From: Bradyrhizobium barranii subsp. barranii
GTDB lineage: Bacteria > Pseudomonadota > Alphaproteobacteria > Rhizobiales > Xanthobacteraceae
Assembly: GCF_017565645.3 (NCBI RefSeq)
Contig: NZ_CP086136.1
Coordinates: forward strand, 2,370,001-2,434,000
Length of the DNA stretch: 64,000 bases
Reading direction: 5' to 3'
Numbering within the stretch: the stretch's first letter is position 1; each line of letters starts with the position of its first letter. The translations under genes and the position numbers were made by a program. The notes below the pieces were generated by a model. The model did no database searches and was not told the DNA's origin. It was given only the letters and a program-made list of their open reading frames with translations. Below are positions 17,341 to 26,900 of the stretch, piece after piece.

Positions 17341-17389
17341 CCTCTCCCCGCTTGCGGGGAGAGGTCGGAATTTGCGTAAGCAAATTCCG
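17341..17389. repeat. Double-hairpin intergenic repeat
   Basis: Two adjacent perfect hairpins: an 11-bp stem (17341-17351 with 17354-17364) made of CCTCTCCCCGC and its complement, and a 10-bp stem (17366-17375 with 17380-17389) closed by GTAA, a GNRA-type tetraloop in RNA. It begins 6 nt after the amidohydrolase stop and lies between convergent genes. It is a dispersed extragenic element of alphaproteobacteria and may also protect or end the transcript. Confidence 0.75.
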
Positions 17390-17450
17390 GGTGAGGGGGA
17401 CTCTCCGCGAGTTCGACTGTCACCGTGCGCGCGGAGACAACCCGCCGCGC

Positions 17451-18290
17451 CTAATCCCTGAACAAAATCTGCTCCAGCAGGTCGATCCGCCTGATCTGGA
17501 TGGTGCTGCCGTCGATGGCGATGATGCGGCGGTTCTGGAAACGCTTCAGCATCATCGTCACCCATTGCCGGGTCGAGCCCACCATGGCTGCGATCTGGTC
17601 ATGGGTGATCTTACGGTTGATGACGATGGTGTCGCCGTCGGCCGTGCCATGCAATTCCGACAGCGTGAGCAGGAATTGCGCCAGCCGCTCGATCACCGAG
17701 CGCGTGCCGAGGATCTGTGCCATCGAGGAGTAGCATTTGCCCTTGGCGATGAGGCCGTCGATCAGCGCCAGCGCGAAGCTCGGCATGCCGGTCAACAGCT
17801 TCTCGAGCGCGGGGCCGGAGAGTGCGGCGATCTCGCAGGCCTCGATGGCGATGCCCGACCACATGTGAATGCCACCGCCGGATATCTCGGGGCCTCCGAT
17901 GAAATGTCCCGGCGTCCAATAGGCGAGCGTGATCTCGCGGCCCGACGGCGCGGTGTAATAGACCCGCACCTGTCCGCGGCGGATGATGAAGATGCCGTCG
18001 TGGCCATCGCCTTGGCTGAATACCATTTCGCCCTGCGGCACCGAGATGATGCGGCCGGCCGCGTGCACGCGCGCCTGCTCCGACGCGGACAAGCGGTCGA
18101 GGAAATGCGCGCCGGCATTCAGCCCGTCGATGGTCTCGCTCATGAACAGAGCCGAGCTTGCGGGCCTTGCACGTGTGCTGCGGACCCGCCGCGTCTTCTT
18201 GTGGTCGGTCCAGTCGAACGGAACGCCTGCATGAGGCCGGTCGCCAAAAGCGGCAGGCTCGGTCGCGGCAGCTTCCTTGAGTATGGTCAT
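17451..18290 (-). CDS. Crp/Fnr family transcriptional regulator, 279 aa
   Basis: A cyclic-nucleotide-binding-fold domain (about residues 60-180, with GRIISVPQGEMVFSQGDGHD and FIIRRGQVRVYY) is followed by a Crp-type winged helix with recognition helix ITHDQIAAMVGSTRQWVTMM. There is no N-terminal Cys cluster, so it is not an oxygen-sensing Fe-S FNR; a nucleotide or other ligand is likely. The first 49 residues are an unusual extension; an internal ATG at 18143 (MSETIDG) gives a standard-length protein and is a reasonable alternative start. It is divergent from the NitT/TauT-type importer, which it may control. Confidence 0.85.
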   Translation of the reverse strand: MTILKEAAATEPAAFGDRPHAGVPFDWTDHKKTRRVRSTRARPASSALFMSETIDGLNAGAHFLDRLSASEQARVHAAGRIISVPQGEMVFSQGDGHDGIFIIRRGQVRVYYTAPSGREITLAYWTPGHFIGGPEISGGGIHMWSGIAIEACEIAALSGPALEKLLTGMPSFALALIDGLIAKGKCYSSMAQILGTRSVIERLAQFLLTLSELHGTADGDTIVINRKITHDQIAAMVGSTRQWVTMMLKRFQNRRIIAIDGSTIQIRRIDLLEQILFRD

Positions 18291-18595
18291 CGCAATCCGT
18301 CAGCTCTCCAGGGGCTTGCGAATAGGTAAGTGCGGCGGTGGTGCGATGTCCATCTCTTTGCGATCGTTCCAAATCACATAGCAAAGCTTGATGTGTGCGG
18401 CGACCGGCCGCGAAACGATTCCTCTGTCCATGGCTCCGTCCTGAGAAAATCCTTTGCGTCGTTGCGCGACGGAATCGTGACGCGAACGTCCTGCGACAGC
18501 GATGCAAGTAATTGCTTCAAGCGTTGCGCCGCGCCTTCGATAGTGCCGGCCAGCGTTGTCGCCGGCACGCGCCCGGCCTTCCCGAGGACAGTTCG
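18291..18595. other. Divergent intergenic region with leader hairpin
   Basis: This 305-nt gap separates the Crp-type regulator from the importer operon and should hold both promoters. The clearest structure is an 8-bp perfect stem at 18543-18550 with 18561-18568 (GTGCCGGC and complement, 10-nt loop), 15 nt before the GAGGA ribosome binding site of the binding-protein gene, so it probably lies in that mRNA leader. I see no convincing TGTGA-N6-TCACA Crp site. Confidence 0.45.
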
Positions 18596-20017
18596 ATGAT
18601 CGAATTCGGCTCTTTGAGAATCAGTGTGGCCATTGTGGCCATCACTGTTGCGATGTTCGCGCCGGCCCAGGCGGAGACGATCCGTGTGGCAGTTGGGACG
18701 CAGGACACGACGATCAATTGCGCGACCGGCGGACTGCTCATTCGCGAGCTCAAGCTGCTTGAGAAATTTCTGCCCCATGACGGCAAGTACAAGGATGTCA
18801 CCTACGACATCCAGTGGAAGAATTTTACGAGCGGCGCGCCGCTCACCAACGAGATGGTCGCAGGCAAGCTCGATTTCGGCGCGATGGCTGACTTTCCGGG
18901 CTCGCTGAACGGCGTGGCGTTCCAGAAGGCTGGCCGCCGCAGCCTCTTCATCAGCGTGCTTTCCGGCAGCACCAAGGGCAGTGGCAACGGCATCGTGGTG
19001 CCGTCGAACTCACCGGTGCAATCGCTCGATGAGCTCAAAGGCAAGACCATCTCGGTTCCCTTCGCCTCGACCTCGCACGGCATGCTGCTCCGCGCGATCG
19101 AGGCGAAGGGCTGGAATCCCGAGACCGATGTCAACATCATCACGCAGGCGCCGGAGGTTGCGGGGCCGGCCTTGCAGGCTGGCAAGATCGAGGCGCATGC
19201 CGACTTCGTTCCGTTCGCCGAACTGTTCCCGTGGCGCGGCTTCGCGCGCAAGATCTTTGACGGCGCGCAGGCCAATGCCCCGACATTCCACGGCGGGCTG
19301 GTCGATGCCGATTATGCCGAGAAATATCCCGAGATCGTCGTCGCCTATCTGCGCGCAGCGCTGGAAGCGGATCGCCTGATCGCGGAAGAGCCGGAGAAGT
19401 ACAGCGAGCTGATCGCGAAGGTGACCGGCATCGAGGCGGAGGTCGACTACCTCTTTCACGGACCGCTCGGTCTCCAGACCCGCGATGTGACCTGGAAGCC
19501 GGAGTACCGCCAGGCGGTCGCAACCTCGATCAAGACGCTGAAGCTGCTCAAGCGCGCGGACAGCGATCTCGACATCAACCAGTTCGTCACCGACAAGTTC
19601 ATCCGTATCGCGGCGGCGCAGGCGGGCCGCGATTACGACTCCGAACTGAAGAACTATGCGCAGCTTCCGCTTCGCGCCAAGGACGCCGCAACGGGCGCCG
19701 AGATCAGCGACTTCAGCCGCGTCGCACAGATCTGGGTCAAAGACGAGGCTCATGTACGTCACTATGCCTCGCCCGAGAACGCGCTGAAGGCGCTCGCCGG
19801 CCTCGAGAAGGACGGCAAGACCATCCGCGTCGTCTATGCGCAGGATCGTGAAAGCGGCATCAAGCTGTTCGCAAACCAGGCCTGGTTCGTGCGGTCGTCC
19901 AAGGGCGAGCTGAGCGCGTTCCTGCTCAAGCAGGCGGCCGAGGGCTGGTCGAAGACAAACGGGGGCGCGGTGCTCGACTTCGCGGCCGCGCGCGAGTCCC
20001 TCGTCGCGAGCCGGTGA
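18596..20017 (+). CDS. NitT/TauT-type ABC transporter substrate-binding protein, 473 aa
   Basis: Periplasmic receptor. The signal peptide ends near MFAPAQAE; the mature part has the family's GKLDFGAMADFPGSLNGVAF and GIVVPSNSPVQSLDELKGKT (start of the second lobe), followed by a TISVPFASTSHG ligand loop. ATG at 18596 is chosen because GAGGA lies 7 nt before it and it starts the signal peptide. At 473 residues it is much longer than SsuA or TauA, with an added C-terminal region of about 130 residues. Such long forms occur among nitrate/sulfonate-type receptors of rhizobia. The ligand is unknown. The permease gene starts 4 nt after the stop. Confidence 0.85.
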   Translation: MIEFGSLRISVAIVAITVAMFAPAQAETIRVAVGTQDTTINCATGGLLIRELKLLEKFLPHDGKYKDVTYDIQWKNFTSGAPLTNEMVAGKLDFGAMADFPGSLNGVAFQKAGRRSLFISVLSGSTKGSGNGIVVPSNSPVQSLDELKGKTISVPFASTSHGMLLRAIEAKGWNPETDVNIITQAPEVAGPALQAGKIEAHADFVPFAELFPWRGFARKIFDGAQANAPTFHGGLVDADYAEKYPEIVVAYLRAALEADRLIAEEPEKYSELIAKVTGIEAEVDYLFHGPLGLQTRDVTWKPEYRQAVATSIKTLKLLKRADSDLDINQFVTDKFIRIAAAQAGRDYDSELKNYAQLPLRAKDAATGAEISDFSRVAQIWVKDEAHVRHYASPENALKALAGLEKDGKTIRVVYAQDRESGIKLFANQAWFVRSSKGELSAFLLKQAAEGWSKTNGGAVLDFAAARESLVASR

Positions 20018-20021
20018 GGCG

Positions 20022-20822
20022 ATGGCCACCGCTATCAAGGCGCGGCCTGCGGGCATCCGCTGGATGGTCCGCGGCCTTTCGATCATGGCCTGCATTGCCC
20101 TGTGGCAGGTCGCTTCGACAACGCATCTCAATCTGGGGATCGTGACCTTCCGCAACGTGCCGCCGCCGGTCGAGGTCGTTCAATCTGCGCTCGCCCTGTT
20201 TCGTTCGCCGAAATTGACGGCACATATCACCAGTAGCCTCTGGCGCGTGTTCGCGGGCTACGGTGCGGCGGTGGTGATCGGCGTGATCCTTGGTTTTGCC
20301 ATCGGCCGGTCACGCGCCGCGAGCGACCTTTTGCTGCCGCCCCTGGAATTGCTGCGCCCGATACCGGCGGTGGCGTGGATACCGCTGTCGATCCTGATCT
20401 TTCCGTCGTCCGAACTCTCGATGATCTACATCACCTTCATCGGTGCCTTGTTTCCGATCGTGCTGAACACCGTCCACGGTGCCGCCAATGTCGACCGCCG
20501 GCTGGTTGCTTCCGCCCGCAGCCTCGGCGCGGGGGAGTTGGCGATCCTGAGGGAAGTCGTGCTGCCGGATGCCGCGCCCAGCATCGTCACGGGGCTTGCG
20601 ATCGGCATGGGCACCTCATGGTTCTGCCTCGTCACCGCGGAGATGATCTCGGGCCAGTTCGGTATCGGCTATTACACTTGGGAAGCCTACACGCTCCAGA
20701 ACTACGCCGACATCATCGTCGGCATGCTGATCATCGGCCTGCTCGGCATGGGTTCGAGCTGGCTGCTGACGACGGCCGGGCGGCTTCTGATGCCCTGGCG
20801 TAGCCCGAGGGTGGCGCGATGA
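20022..20822 (+). CDS. NitT/TauT-type ABC transporter permease (SsuC-like), 266 aa
   Basis: Inner-membrane permease with about six hydrophobic segments. The EAA loop reads ASARSLGAGELAILREVVLPDAAP and is followed by GLAIGMGTSWFCLVTAEM, as in SsuC/TauC. It lies 4 nt after the binding-protein gene, and its last 4 nt overlap the ATPase start (ATGA). It forms the channel of the importer at 18.6-21.7 kb. Since the paired ATPase gene is interrupted by a stop codon, the transporter as sequenced may be non-functional. Confidence 0.88.
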   Translation: MATAIKARPAGIRWMVRGLSIMACIALWQVASTTHLNLGIVTFRNVPPPVEVVQSALALFRSPKLTAHITSSLWRVFAGYGAAVVIGVILGFAIGRSRAASDLLLPPLELLRPIPAVAWIPLSILIFPSSELSMIYITFIGALFPIVLNTVHGAANVDRRLVASARSLGAGELAILREVVLPDAAPSIVTGLAIGMGTSWFCLVTAEMISGQFGIGYYTWEAYTLQNYADIIVGMLIIGLLGMGSSWLLTTAGRLLMPWRSPRVAR

Positions 20823-21658
20823 ACATCCGGGTCGCGGATATCGGCACGAAGAGCGTCGGTCGGATCGACTTCGCCGATGTCTCGATTTCACTCGGATCGG
20901 GCGGCGATGCATTCGAAGCGGTCAGCGGTCTCGATGTCGCGATTGCGCCGGGCGAGCTCGTCTGCGTCCTCGGTCCCTCCGGCTGTGGCAAATCCACGCT
21001 GCTCGGCGCGCTGGCCGGGCATTTGCCGATCACGGCTGGCCGTCTCACGGTCGACGGCCAGCAGGTCCAGAGCCCGAGCCCGGACCGGGGTATGGTGTTT
21101 CAGCAGCACACGCTGTTTCCCTGGAAGCGGGTGCGTGACAATGTCGCCTTCGGCCCGAAGATGCGGGGTCTCGGGAGGAGGGAGCGCGACCGTGCCGCCG
21201 ACGCGATCCTGAAGCTGGTCGGCCTCTCCGGCTTCGAGGCGTTCTATTCGGCGCAATTGTCGGGCGGTATGCAGCAGCGCGTGGAAATTGCGAGGGTCCT
21301 GATCAACTAGCCGCGGGTGCTGCTGATGGACGAGCCCTTCAGCGCGCTCGACGCGCAGACGCGCGGCATGATGCAGGAGGTCCTGCTCGACATCTGGAGC
21401 AAGATCCCGACCACAACCGTCTTCGTCACCCACGACATCGACGAGGCATTGTTCCTCGCGGATCGTATCGTCGTGATGAGCGCAAGACCCGGCCGGGTGA
21501 TCGAGGATGTCGTGCTGCCTTTCGCGCGGCCACGCAGCCACGATCTCGTGACCGAACCCGAGTTCGTACGCCTGAAGCGGCATGTCATGCAGCTTTTGCG
21601 ACGGCCGGAAGGTTCTGAGCCGTTGGCACGGCTCAGTCCGCTCGGCGTGACGTCCTAG
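20819..21658 (+). pseudogene. NitT/TauT-type ABC transporter ATPase (SsuB-like) interrupted by an amber codon
   Basis: The whole 279-residue ATPase can be read in one frame if the TAG at 21308-21310 is ignored. Before it come Walker A GPSGCGKST (residues 52-60), the Q-loop and the signature LSGGMQQRVEIARVLIN. After it, without any frame change, come PRVLLMDEPFSALDAQTR (Walker B and D-loop) and FVTHDIDEALFLADR (switch His). The stop therefore removes Walker B and should abolish ATP hydrolysis. A CAG-to-TAG transition would explain it (LIN-Q-PRVLLMDEP). It may be a true nonsense mutation, a sequencing error, or a read-through codon; the first is the simplest. The last bases overlap the convergent LLM gene. 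Confidence 0.85.
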
Positions 21659-22635
21659 AACATCCCGCTCGCCGCGAGCGCCTTGCGGACGTGCTGCATC
21701 TCGGCCTCGTCGGCGACCATGTCGAGCATGATCGTGGTCAGGCCCTTCGCCGCAAAATCCTTCAGCTTTGCACCGACCTCGGTGTAGCTGCCGACGAGAT
21801 AGGGGCAGTCGGCCTGGAAGGTGAGGTACGGCAGCAGCCAGTAGCCATTGTCGGCGAGCTCGCCGCTCTGGCCGTCATAGAGCCGCCGCTTCCACACGGA
21901 ATCGCTGTTCTCCACGGTGAGCGCGAGCAGCTCGCGATCATCGGGATTGTCGCGGAAGCGTGCCTTCGCGGCTTGCCGTGCCTCGTCGCGTCCCTCGCGG
22001 GCGAAGATGCCAAAGTTCATTCCGGGTGCATCGAGGCCGCGATCGAGATCGGGCGGCAGCATCTGCATCTTGATGCAGCCGGTCTCCTTCGCCACGCGCT
22101 GCGCCGCCTCCGACTGGCCCGCGACCAGGAATTCCGGCATCAGCTCCGCCGGCAGGCGCGGGCGAAGTTGCAGATTGCTTGCGCGGTAGAACCGGCCCTC
22201 GACATTCACCGGGCGGGGGCTTTCCAGCAATTGGCGCATCAGCGCGACGAATTCGCCGAGCCGGACGTAGCGGTCCGCATGCGACTGCTCGTCGCCCAGC
22301 CCCTGCAGGTCGCTGACCGCGGTCCCCGTGATCATGTTGAGATAGACCTTGCGGCCGTGGAGCTGCGCAAAGGACGAGACGAACTTTGCCGCGGCGAACG
22401 GGTGCATGTAGACCGGATTGACCGCGATCAGCGGCGAGCTTCGCGTGGTCTCACCCATGATGTGCTGGGCCATCGCCCAGGGCTCGACGAACACGTCGTT
22501 GCCTTCGAACAGCAGGATGCCTTCGAAGCCGTTGCGGTCGGCGAACTGTGCCACCCGCATCAGCTCGCCGACATATTTCTTGGGATCGCGGTTGCGCGAG
22601 ATCGCGGGAAAGACGCGCAGCCGCGGGGGCGTCAT
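21655..22635 (-). CDS. LLM-class flavin-dependent monooxygenase, 326 aa
   Basis: Bacterial luciferase-like TIM barrel of the SsuD/alkanesulfonate monooxygenase group that uses reduced FMN. Typical segments are RVAQFADRNGFEGILLFEGN, VNPVYMHPFAAAKFVSSFA, KVYLNMITGTAVSDLQGLGD (flavin phosphate side) and DRYVRLGEFVALMRQLLESP. The ATG at 22635 overlaps the stop of the phosphopantetheinyl transferase gene (ATGA), so the two are co-translated. This ties the enzyme to the NRPS locus and suggests that it oxidises the peptide product or a building block, rather than acting in sulfonate use. It also runs into the SsuABC-like importer gene tail to tail, so a link with sulfonates cannot be excluded. Confidence 0.85.
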   Translation of the reverse strand: MTPPRLRVFPAISRNRDPKKYVGELMRVAQFADRNGFEGILLFEGNDVFVEPWAMAQHIMGETTRSSPLIAVNPVYMHPFAAAKFVSSFAQLHGRKVYLNMITGTAVSDLQGLGDEQSHADRYVRLGEFVALMRQLLESPRPVNVEGRFYRASNLQLRPRLPAELMPEFLVAGQSEAAQRVAKETGCIKMQMLPPDLDRGLDAPGMNFGIFAREGRDEARQAAKARFRDNPDDRELLALTVENSDSVWKRRLYDGQSGELADNGYWLLPYLTFQADCPYLVGSYTEVGAKLKDFAAKGLTTIMLDMVADEAEMQHVRKALAASGMF

Positions 22636-23363
22636 TCAGCCGCTTCCTGGAACGGCCAGGAATTGCGGGTGATGGGAAGGCCGCCGTGCGCGCGGGAGCC
22701 GTCGGCGATCGCGAGGCGATGCGAGGGCGACGGCGAGCACAGCGAGAAGCGCCATGCATGCGGATCATCGGCGATATCGGGCTTGAAGCTGATCTCGATG
22801 GCCTCGCGGGACACCTGCATCGCGAAAGCGTCGAGCGGCAGATTGAGCCCAAAGCCCCTTGCCTTCAGATAGGCCTCCTTGAGCGTCCAATAGTCGAAAA
22901 AGCGCTCGATCGCGGCGGGCTCCGGCAGTCCGCGCAACGTTTCGACCTCCTCCGGCGCAAAGAAGCGAAGCGCGGTGGACAGTGGCGCGACACGCCGCGA
23001 CACGGTTTCGACGTCGACGCCGACGGTCTCGTGGCCGGACACGACGCAGGCAACGCAGCCATCGGCATGGGACAGGCTGAAATGCAGCGCGGTCGAGGTC
23101 GCGGGCGCCGCAACAAACGGCCGCCCGTAGCGACCGGCCCCGAAGGACCAATCGGTGGGTGCGACGTTCGGTGCGGCCTGCGACAGCGCCAGGCGCAGCA
23201 TCGCGTGCGCGAAGATATATTGCCGCCGATGCCGCTCGAACATGAAGCGGTCGGCGCGGATCCGTTCGTCGACCGAAAGCAGGCGTCGGCACGCATCGAC
23301 TGCGCCCGGAGCGTCAATGGTCTCGATCAGTCCGACAAACAGTTCAATTCTGTCGTCTGCCAT
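22632..23363 (-). CDS. 4'-phosphopantetheinyl transferase, Sfp type, 243 aa
   Basis: Transfers the phosphopantetheine arm of CoA to carrier-protein serines. The Sfp-type motifs are LHFSLSHADGCVACVVS, GVDVETV (magnesium-binding Asp/Glu) and FFDYWTLKEAYLKARGFGL (the WxxKEAxxK helix). At 243 residues it is of the pseudodimeric Sfp type, not the short AcpS type. It lies in the same direction as the two-carrier NRPS gene and would activate its T domains. Start ATG at 23363; a TTG directly before it was not used. Stop and start overlap with the LLM gene. Confidence 0.9.
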   Translation of the reverse strand: MADDRIELFVGLIETIDAPGAVDACRRLLSVDERIRADRFMFERHRRQYIFAHAMLRLALSQAAPNVAPTDWSFGAGRYGRPFVAAPATSTALHFSLSHADGCVACVVSGHETVGVDVETVSRRVAPLSTALRFFAPEEVETLRGLPEPAAIERFFDYWTLKEAYLKARGFGLNLPLDAFAMQVSREAIEISFKPDIADDPHAWRFSLCSPSPSHRLAIADGSRAHGGLPITRNSWPFQEAAE

Positions 23364-23412
23364 CAATAAGGCCCATGGCGTCAGGCGGAGGCCAAGTCTC
23401 CGGCCCTGACGG

Positions 23413-23442
23413 AAGAATCAACTGAGCAAGAATCAACTGAGC
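23413..23442. repeat. Exact 15-bp tandem duplication
   Basis: AAGAATCAACTGAGC occurs twice head to tail just upstream of the phosphopantetheinyl transferase gene. It lies in the untranslated stretch between that gene and the 55-aa gene. It may be replication slippage; the copy number is a possible strain marker. Confidence 0.75.
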
Positions 23443-23596
23443 GGACCGCTTCTAACGGTCCACCCGGGCAATTTCTTGTCGATTTGCAGGCCGGTTTACA
23501 GGCGCAAGCTTGTGCGAGACCCCAACTCGATGAGCGAGCGGCCCATATCCGGAAAGGGAAGCCTGAGGATTCGTGCGGCGTCCCGGCCGACGATCC

Positions 23597-23764
23597 TTAC
23601 TTCTTCTTCTTGGCTTTCTTCGCTCCGCCCAGCATCGAAAGGCTGGCGTCGACATCCTTGAGCGCGGACTGGAGCTTCTTCTTCTCGGCGCCCAGCAGCT
23701 TTTGCAGGGCCTTGCGGTCCTTGTCGCTCAACGAGGTACCTTTGGTAAATTTGATGAAACCCAT
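23597..23764 (-). CDS. Lys-rich 55-aa protein in the NRPS locus
   Basis: The product begins MGFIKFTKGTSLSDKDRKAL, continues as one Lys/Leu/Ala-rich helix (QKLLGAEKKKLQSALKDVDA) and ends GGAKKAKKKK. There is no signal peptide or membrane segment. The ATG at 23764 is chosen because GGGGGAG lies 6 nt before it; codons further upstream in the frame look non-coding. It lies between the NRPS and phosphopantetheinyl transferase genes on the same strand. It is not an MbtH protein: it is shorter and lacks the MbtH Trp and Asn-Glu motifs. A nucleic-acid-binding or protein-binding helix is possible. I do not recognise a family. Confidence 0.65.
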   Translation of the reverse strand: MGFIKFTKGTSLSDKDRKALQKLLGAEKKKLQSALKDVDASLSMLGGAKKAKKKK

Positions 23765-23906
23765 AACATACTCCCCCGGTTGAAAATAATCGTCCAAATC
23801 AAATCGAGGGAATAATCTTGCGCGCTGGCGCCAAATAATCAAGATGCAACTTGGTCATGCACAGCTTTGGCGAGTGAACTTGTGTTCTCCCGTCCCGTAC
23901 AGCCGG

Positions 23907-26900
23907 TCATGCCGCCCTGCGAGCGAGTAATCGGCCGAGCGGCGTGTTGGGGTGGGCGACGGCCGCATCCAGCAGCGCGACGAGATGCGCCATCCACTCA
24001 CCGACCCTGCGGCCATCGAGCAGCTCGCCCTTGTAATTGCATGAGCCGGTGATTCCGGTGGGGCGTTCCTTGAGCATCAGCGACAGCCAGGTCTGGTCGA
24101 TCGGCAGCACCGGCTGGCCTTCGCGCGCGACGTTGCCGATCGATTCGATCGTGACGTCAGCCAGATCGAGCGGCTGGCGCAGCGGATTTTGCAGGGTGAA
24201 ATAGACCTGGAGCAGCGAGGCCGGATCTATCCCCTCCTGCTCCAGATGGTCGGCCAGAATGTTGAACGGCAGCTCCTGGCGCGCATGCGCGTCGAGCACG
24301 CTCTGGCGCACCCGGGCCAGGGCTTGCGCGAACGACAGCTCCGGCGTGATTCGGGTACGGACGATCACCGTGTTCTCGAACGGACCGACGACCCGGTCGG
24401 TATCCGGCTGGGCGCGATTGGCCATGGCGGTGGCGACCGAAATGTCGTTGCGGCCGCTCTGCGCCAGCAGCAGGGCTTTCAGGCCGGTGAGAAGGCACAT
24501 GAACAGCGTGCTGTTATGCCGGCCGGCGAACGCCGTGAGCCGGCCGATCAGCTCGCGCTCGAGGCTGACGGGGTGATGCCCGGCGGACGCGCCGGGGCTT
24601 GCGTCACCGTCGAAGACGGGGGTCGCGCCGCGCAGATTCTCCGTCCAGTCGGCGGCCTGGCGGCGTGCGGCGTCGGTGCCGCACCACCAGCGCTGCCAGC
24701 GGGCGACGTCCGAAAAGGCGAGCGGCAATTTCGGCAGCGGCACGGACGGACGTCCGGTCAGCGCCGTATAGCGGTTGGACAGCTCCTCGAACAGCACGCC
24801 GATCGACCAGCCGTCGGCAATGGCATGGTGCAGCGTCAGCAGCAGCACATGATCGTCGGCATGGAGCCGCAACAGCCGCGCCCGCAACAACGGCGGCCGC
24901 GCGGTGTCGAACGGGGCGTAGGTCTCCTGCTCGATCAGGAGATCGATCTTCCTGAGTTCGAGGGCTTTGCGCCGCTTGTTGTCGTGGGGACGTCCGTCGC
25001 CGATGACCTCGATCGTGAGGGCCGGTCCGAGCTCGCCGGGTGTGGCGATGCGACTGACGGGCTCTTCGCCGCTCCGGCCGAATCCGGTCCGCAGCGATTC
25101 GTGGCGGCGCACGATGTCGCCGAACGCCTGCGCGAGGGTAGTCGGATCGAGCGGGCCCTGGAGGCGGAAGGCAAAGGGCAGGTTGAACAACGGCAGGCCC
25201 GGCAGGTTCTGCTCGATCCGCATCATCTGGTCCTGTGCGATCGAGAGCGTTGGGATCCCGCCTTCAGCAGGCCGCAGCATGCCTGTTGCCGCCTTGCGCG
25301 GCTTTGCTGCCACTGCCTCGTCAACCCGCCGGGCGAGTTCTTCGATCGTCGGAGCCTCGAAGATGGTCTTGATCGGCAGCGACACGCCGAGCGCACGGGC
25401 GACGCGCGCCATCGCCTGGCCCGCCAGCAGCGAATGGCCGCCGAGATCGAAGAAATTATCGGTCACGCCGAGGCTCTCGACCTTCAGCAGGTCGACCCAG
25501 ATGTCCGAGAGCACCTTTTCGGTGAAGTGCCGCGCCGGCACGGCGGCGTCCGGTCCGGAGACGTCCTGCTGCGCGGGCGCCAGCAGCGCCGACCGGTCGA
25601 TCTTGCCATGGGCATTGAGCGGCATCTGGTCCAGGAACAGGAATGCGGACGGGATGGCATGGCCCGGCAACCGGCTCTTCAGGAAGTCGCGCAGCTCGCT
25701 GGCGCTGCTCTGGCTGCCGGCCCTTGCGACGATATGGGCGATCAGCCTGACATCGCCGCTCGCCTCGCGGCGCGGCTCGACGATGCCGGCGCGCACCGCA
25801 GGATGGTCGGCAAGCGCGTTCTCGATCTCCTTGAGCTCGATACGGTAGCCCCGGACCTTGACCTGATGGTCGGCGCGGCCGAGGCATTCGATGGTGCCGT
25901 CGGCGCGACGGCGTGCGAGGTCGCCGGTCCGGTACAGCCGCGCGCCTTCCTGGCGCGAGAACGGATTGGGGAGGAAGCGCTGCCGGCTCTGCGCGGGATC
26001 GTTGATGTAGCCGCGGCCGACACCGGCGCCGCCGATGCAGAGCTCGCCGGTCACGCCGACCGGCAGCGGCTGGAGGTTTTGATCGAGCACATGGAGCTGG
26101 GTGTTGGGCAGCGGCGCGCCGACCGGGACGTTGCTCGTCGCCGCCGCCGGCGCTTTGGTCAGGCGATGCAGCGAGACGTCGTCGGAACATTCCGACGCGC
26201 CATAGGCGTTGATCAGCGGCACCTTCGGGCAGCGGGCGAACCAGGCGCGGCAGAGATCGACCGGCAGCGGCTCGCCGGTCGAGATCAGGAGCCGCAATCC
26301 CTCAAAGGCGCGCTGGACCTGTGCGTCGTCCATGCGGTCGAGGATCACCCGCAGCAGCGACGGGACGATCTCGAGCACGCTGATGCCTTCGCGCTCGATC
26401 TCCCGCGCGAGCAGGATCGGGTCCTGCACGATTGCGTTGGCGCAGACATGGACGCGCGCGCCGACCATGGGACCGGCAAGGAACTGCCAGACCGAGATGA
26501 CAAAGCTCTGCGGCGCAGTCTGGGCGATCACGTCGCTGGCCGTAATGCCGAGCTCGGAAATGAGCGACGCCAGATGGTTCGACAGCCCGCGCTGCTCGAT
26601 CATGACGCCCTTTGGCGCGCCGGAGGAGCCGGATGTGTAGATGAGATAGGCGAGGCTCACGGCTGCGCGCCGCGCGGCGCGGGCAGGCCTGGTCGATCCG
26701 GGTGCGATCGCGTCCTCGAGCTCGGCGACATGAATGCGCTCGACCAGCGGTTCGAGCAGCGCCTCGACCATGGCCGACTGGGCGCGCCCTGTCAGCAGCA
26801 TGCGGGCGCAGCTCGATCCGAGGATGGTCGCAAGCCGCGCCGGCGGCTGGTCGGGATCGAGATTGAGGAAGGCTGCGCCCACGCGCTGCGCGGCGATCAT

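Noticed and set aside
17451..18290. Oxygen-sensing FNR/FixK call for the Crp-family regulator
   Set aside because: The N-terminal Cys cluster of FNR is absent; only the general Crp/Fnr fold is supported.
23597..23764. MbtH-like NRPS partner
   Set aside because: Too short, no Trp or conserved MbtH motif, and Lys-rich throughout.
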